DNA of 64,000 bases, taken from NCBI RefSeq assembly GCF_022884085.1, contig NZ_JAGGCS010000008.1, forward strand, positions 1-64,000, written 5' to 3'. The position numbers and the translations under genes are program-made. The notes under the pieces are model-generated. The model was not told the origin of the DNA. It did no database searches and was given only the letters and a program-made list of their open reading frames with translations. The DNA comes from Paenirhizobium cremeum. GTDB lineage: Bacteria; Pseudomonadota; Alphaproteobacteria; Rhizobiales; Rhizobiaceae. The stretch's first letter is position 1; every line of letters starts with the position of its first letter. Below, in pieces: positions 61,249 to 64,000 of this stretch.

Positions 61249-62330
61249 CGATGCCATCCTCTCGCTCTCGTTCACCGTGTCCAACCGTACGGCTGGAATC
61301 TGGTCGAACCATTCTCACCCTTCGCCTCGCAGGTGATCGTCTGTCGTTCCGGTTCGAAAGACGCTTGCTCGCCATTCTGATGGTGCTGGTCCTGCTCATC
61401 GCGTCCCTTGCGGCGCTGTCGCTTCTGAGCGGCAAGTATCCGATTGCACTTGTCGATGTGTTGAGGGCTCTGGCGGGCCAGGGCGAGGATATGGTGCGGA
61501 TGATCGTGGTGGAATGGCGTCTGCCGCGCGTGGCGCTTGCCGTTCTGCTTGGTGCCGCTCTCGGCGCAAGCGGTGCCATCTTCCAGAGCCTGACGCGCAA
61601 TCCGCTGGGAAGCCCTGATATCATCGGCTTCTCGGCGGGGTCTTACACCGGCGCGCTTGTCGTGATCCTGCTGTTTTCCGGCGGGTATTACGAGACGGCG
61701 CTCGGCGCGCTTGTCGGCGGGGTGGCAACGGCTGCCGCCGTCTACCTGCTGGCCTGGCGGCGGGGCGTGGAGGGGTTCCGGCTTATCATCGTCGGCATTG
61801 GCGTTGCCGCCATGCTGTCTGCCGTCAATGCCTGGATGATCCGCGAGGCGGATCTTCAAGTGGCGATAGCCGCGGCCATCTGGGGGGCGGGATCGCTGAA
61901 CGGGCTCGGCATCGAGCAGCTTGTGCCCGTCTCGCTGGTGCTCTGCATTCTGTTGCCGTTGACGCTTTTTCTGTCGCGCCCGATGCGCCAGCTGGAACTG
62001 GGGGAGGATCTCGCGCGTGCCTCTGGTGTGGATGCAGGCCAAACGCGGCTTTTGCTGATGGTGCTCGGCGTGGCGCTGACGGCGCTTGTGACCGCCACGG
62101 CGGGACCTATTTCCTTCATCGCGCTCTGCGCCCCGCAGATTGCCCGCCGCATGACCCGCTCGGCCGGTGTCGCGCTCCTTCCCTCTGCACTGACCGGCGG
62201 GCTGCTGTTGCTGGCCGCAGACTGGGCCGTCCAGCATGCGCTTGGCATGCAGCTTCCCGTTGGCGTGATGACGGTCGGCATCGGCGGGTTCTACTTCCTC
62301 TGGCTTCTCATTCGCGAGGGTCGCAAATGA
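61245..62330 (+). CDS. FecCD-family iron-siderophore ABC permease 2
   Basis: A 361-residue permease of the same family as 60172-61248, with RLPRVALAVLLGAALGASGAIFQSLTRNPLGSPDIIGFSAGS and GPISFIALCAPQIARRMTRS. It begins in an ATGA overlap with the first permease and ends in an ATGA overlap with the ATPase gene, typical of FhuB/FecCD operons. The N-terminus carries about 45 extra hydrophilic residues before the first membrane helix. Confidence 0.9.
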   Translation: MTMPSSRSRSPCPTVRLESGRTILTLRLAGDRLSFRFERRLLAILMVLVLLIASLAALSLLSGKYPIALVDVLRALAGQGEDMVRMIVVEWRLPRVALAVLLGAALGASGAIFQSLTRNPLGSPDIIGFSAGSYTGALVVILLFSGGYYETALGALVGGVATAAAVYLLAWRRGVEGFRLIIVGIGVAAMLSAVNAWMIREADLQVAIAAAIWGAGSLNGLGIEQLVPVSLVLCILLPLTLFLSRPMRQLELGEDLARASGVDAGQTRLLLMVLGVALTALVTATAGPISFIALCAPQIARRMTRSAGVALLPSALTGGLLLLAADWAVQHALGMQLPVGVMTVGIGGFYFLWLLIREGRK

Positions 62331-63181
62331 CCAGTTCCCAATCCGGCTCTGGCCGCCTGCATGCCGACACCATCACCCTGCGCTACGACGAGCGCACGAT
62401 CTCCCGCGATCTCTCCGTTGCCATTCCCGATGGCGCCTTCACCGTCATTGTTGGGCCGAATGCCTGCGGCAAGTCCACCCTGCTGCGCGCGCTGTCGCGG
62501 CTGCTCGCCCCTGCCGCAGGTCAGGTGATCCTCGACGGCCGCAGCCTGCGCGATCACCCGTCAAAGGAGGTGGCTCGTCGCCTTGGCCTTCTGCCGCAGT
62601 CTTCCAGCGCTCCGGAGGGCATCACGGTTGCGGATCTGGTGGCGCGGGGCCGCTATCCGCACCAGTCTTTGCTGCGGCAATGGTCGAAGGCGGACGAGGA
62701 GGCGGTGGTTGACGCGATGGCGGCAACCCGTGTGACGGATCTCTCCGGGCGGCTGGTGGATGCGCTATCCGGTGGGCAGCGGCAGCGTGTCTGGATTGCC
62801 ATGGTGCTGGCGCAGCAGACGCCGATCCTGCTGCTCGACGAGCCGACCACCTTCCTCGATATCGCCCATCAGATCGAGCTGATGGACCTGCTGGCCGATC
62901 TCAACGCTCAAGGTCGCACGATCGTCGCCGTGCTGCACGATCTCAATCAGGCCTGCCGTTATGCCACGCATCTGATCGCCATGAAGGATGGAGCAGTCCT
63001 TGCCGAAGGGCACCCGTCTTCGATCATCACGGAGCGACTGGTCGAGAAGGTCTTCGGCTTGCCTTCCGTCATCATTCCCGATCCCGTCACCGGTTCTCCG
63101 CTCATCGTGCCGAAGGGACGCACCATGCTGCCGGACACCTCTTCGGATTTTTGCGTAGACAAGGAAGGGACGGCGTCGTGA
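62327..63181 (+). CDS. Iron-siderophore ABC transporter ATPase (FecE/FhuC-like)
   Basis: A 284-residue ABC ATPase: Walker A GPNACGKST (about residues 43-51), Q-loop LLPQSS, signature LSGGQRQRVWIA, Walker B ILLLDEPTTFLD and H-loop VLHD. The GPNACGKST and DEPTTFLDIAHQIE wording is specific to FecE/FhuC/FepC. The ATG overlaps the permease stop by 4 bp, and its own stop overlaps the GTG of the exporter gene at 63178 (GTGA). Confidence 0.92.
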   Translation: MTSSQSGSGRLHADTITLRYDERTISRDLSVAIPDGAFTVIVGPNACGKSTLLRALSRLLAPAAGQVILDGRSLRDHPSKEVARRLGLLPQSSSAPEGITVADLVARGRYPHQSLLRQWSKADEEAVVDAMAATRVTDLSGRLVDALSGGQRQRVWIAMVLAQQTPILLLDEPTTFLDIAHQIELMDLLADLNAQGRTIVAVLHDLNQACRYATHLIAMKDGAVLAEGHPSSIITERLVEKVFGLPSVIIPDPVTGSPLIVPKGRTMLPDTSSDFCVDKEGTAS

Positions 63182-64000
63182 AGGACCTCCTGACGCGGTT
63201 CGCCGCCTATTACCGCCCCCATCGCGGCCTGTTTGTGCTCGATTTTTCCTCCGCCGTTGCCGCCGGGTTGCTGGAGCTCGCATTTCCCGTGGCGGTGACG
63301 GTCTTCATCGACAGGCTGCTTCCCACAAACCAGCTCGGTGTGATCGTGCTGGCGTCGCTCGGCCTGCTCCTTATTTACGTTCTCAACGCCGGGCTACAGG
63401 TTATTGTCACCTACTGGGGCCATATGCTCGGTCTGAGGATCGAGACAGAGATGCGTCGCAAGGCCTTCGATCATCTTCAGAAGCTCTCTTTCGGGTTCTT
63501 CGACAACATGAAGACCGGCCATCTGGTGGCGCGGCTTACCAAGGATCTGGAGGAGATCGGCGAGGTGGCCCATCACGGGCCGGAGGATCTCTTCATCGCC
63601 TTGATGACGCTGATCGGCGCTTTGCTGCTGATGCTGTGGGTGCATGTACCATTGGCGTTCATTACAGCGATCCTCGTGCCGGTCACTGCCATTCTCACGA
63701 CCGTCTACGGTCAGAGGATGACGGAGACCTGGCATGCTCTCTATGGCCGGGTGGCGGAATTCAACGCCCGTATCGAGGAAAATGTCGGCGGTATCCGCGT
63801 CGTGCAGGCCTTCGCCAACGAAGATCACGAGCGGGCGCTGTTTGCGCAGAACAACCGCAACTACCTTGCGACCAAGCTCGAAGCCTACAGGGTGATGGCG
63901 GCCTCGATGTCGCTCTCCTATCTGTCGATGCGCTTCGTACAGGTCGTCGTGATGCTGGCTGGCGCATGGTTCGTGGTGCGGGGGGAACTGACTGCGGGCG
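63178..64000 (+). CDS. ABC exporter (MsbA/siderophore-export type), 5' part only
   Basis: GTG 63178 overlaps the FecE stop and opens a frame that continues to the window edge. Its 274 visible residues (KDLLTRFAAYYRPHRGLFVLDFSSAVAAGLLELAFPVAVTVFIDRLLP...MRRKAFDHLQKLSFGFFDNMKTGHLVARLTKDLEEIGEVAHHGPEDLF) are the transmembrane half of a fused membrane-ATPase ABC exporter; the nucleotide-binding domain lies outside. Its coupling to the uptake operon suggests export of the apo-siderophore, or import in the manner of IrtA/YbtP-type half transporters. Confidence 0.85.
   Translation, partial: MKDLLTRFAAYYRPHRGLFVLDFSSAVAAGLLELAFPVAVTVFIDRLLPTNQLGVIVLASLGLLLIYVLNAGLQVIVTYWGHMLGLRIETEMRRKAFDHLQKLSFGFFDNMKTGHLVARLTKDLEEIGEVAHHGPEDLFIALMTLIGALLLMLWVHVPLAFITAILVPVTAILTTVYGQRMTETWHALYGRVAEFNARIEENVGGIRVVQAFANEDHERALFAQNNRNYLATKLEAYRVMAASMSLSYLSMRFVQVVVMLAGAWFVVRGELTAG

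Noticed and set aside
1..64000. CRISPR arrays, tRNA/rRNA genes, origins, prophage structural genes
   Set aside because: Looked for regularly spaced repeats, cloverleaf-type sequences and phage-type genes; none was found.

Overview
The window looks like an accessory catabolic and iron-uptake region of an alphaproteobacterium of the Rhizobiaceae (Rhizobium/Agrobacterium/Shinella type). Reasons: high-GC codon use, an intergenic repeat at 22581-22695 with the two-palindrome layout of the Rhizobium intergenic mosaic elements (RIME), and gene families typical of rhizobial megaplasmids or chromids (Lrp-controlled amino-acid oxidases, dipeptide ABC transporters, HyuAB, FecI/FecR). No rRNA, tRNA, CRISPR array or replication gene was seen.

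Layout. 1-410: a decayed VapC-type toxin. 415-15369: a putative amine/amino-acid utilisation regulon made of an FAD amino-acid oxidase divergent from an Lrp/AsnC regulator, a dipeptide-type ABC transporter with a fused double ATPase, two type II HAD hydrolases, a class III aminotransferase, a tandem-GNAT protein and a second FAD oxidase. It is interrupted at 2.6-4.4 kb by a more AT-rich two-gene island (an unknown protein plus an Xre-ImmA/IrrE metallopeptidase). 15498-18275: three unrelated genes (esterase, P-loop kinase-like protein, PaaK/CapK-like adenylate-forming enzyme). 18554-33208: a long minus-strand operon-like series of FAD oxidase, M20 deacylase, hydroxyacid dehydrogenase, cupin, GNAT, HyuA, HyuB, LysR, aldehyde dehydrogenase, tartrate/D-malate-type dehydrogenase and succinate-semialdehyde-type dehydrogenase, with a second tandem GNAT divergent at its head. 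The oxidase and tandem GNAT are paralogues of those in the first block, so the two blocks probably handle related nitrogenous compounds.

33220-48392: an aromatic-compound block bracketed by decayed IS6-type and IS3-type transposase fragments. It encodes a LysR regulator, an outer-membrane barrel, two MFS carriers, a carotenoid-oxygenase/lignostilbene-dioxygenase family enzyme, a GST, a GlcG/HbpS-like protein, a vanillin/salicylaldehyde-type dehydrogenase, a GntR regulator, an ACMSD-type amidohydrolase, an extradiol-type VOC dioxygenase, a MhpA-type flavin hydroxylase and an FAH-family hydrolase. In order these would cleave a C=C-linked aromatic, oxidise the aldehyde, hydroxylate and open the ring, and hydrolyse the product. 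I infer an undescribed phenylpropanoid/stilbenoid catabolic route.

48778-53803: small redox and regulatory genes (SDRs, VOC, AraC, LysR) mixed with two chimeric gene remnants, one VOC/acetamidase and one SDR/YgiN-type monooxygenase.

54056-64000: a siderophore uptake operon running off the window: FecI-type sigma factor, FecR anti-sigma factor, TonB receptor with an STN signalling domain, periplasmic binding protein, siderophore-interacting reductase, two FecCD permeases, FecE-type ATPase and the start of an ABC exporter.
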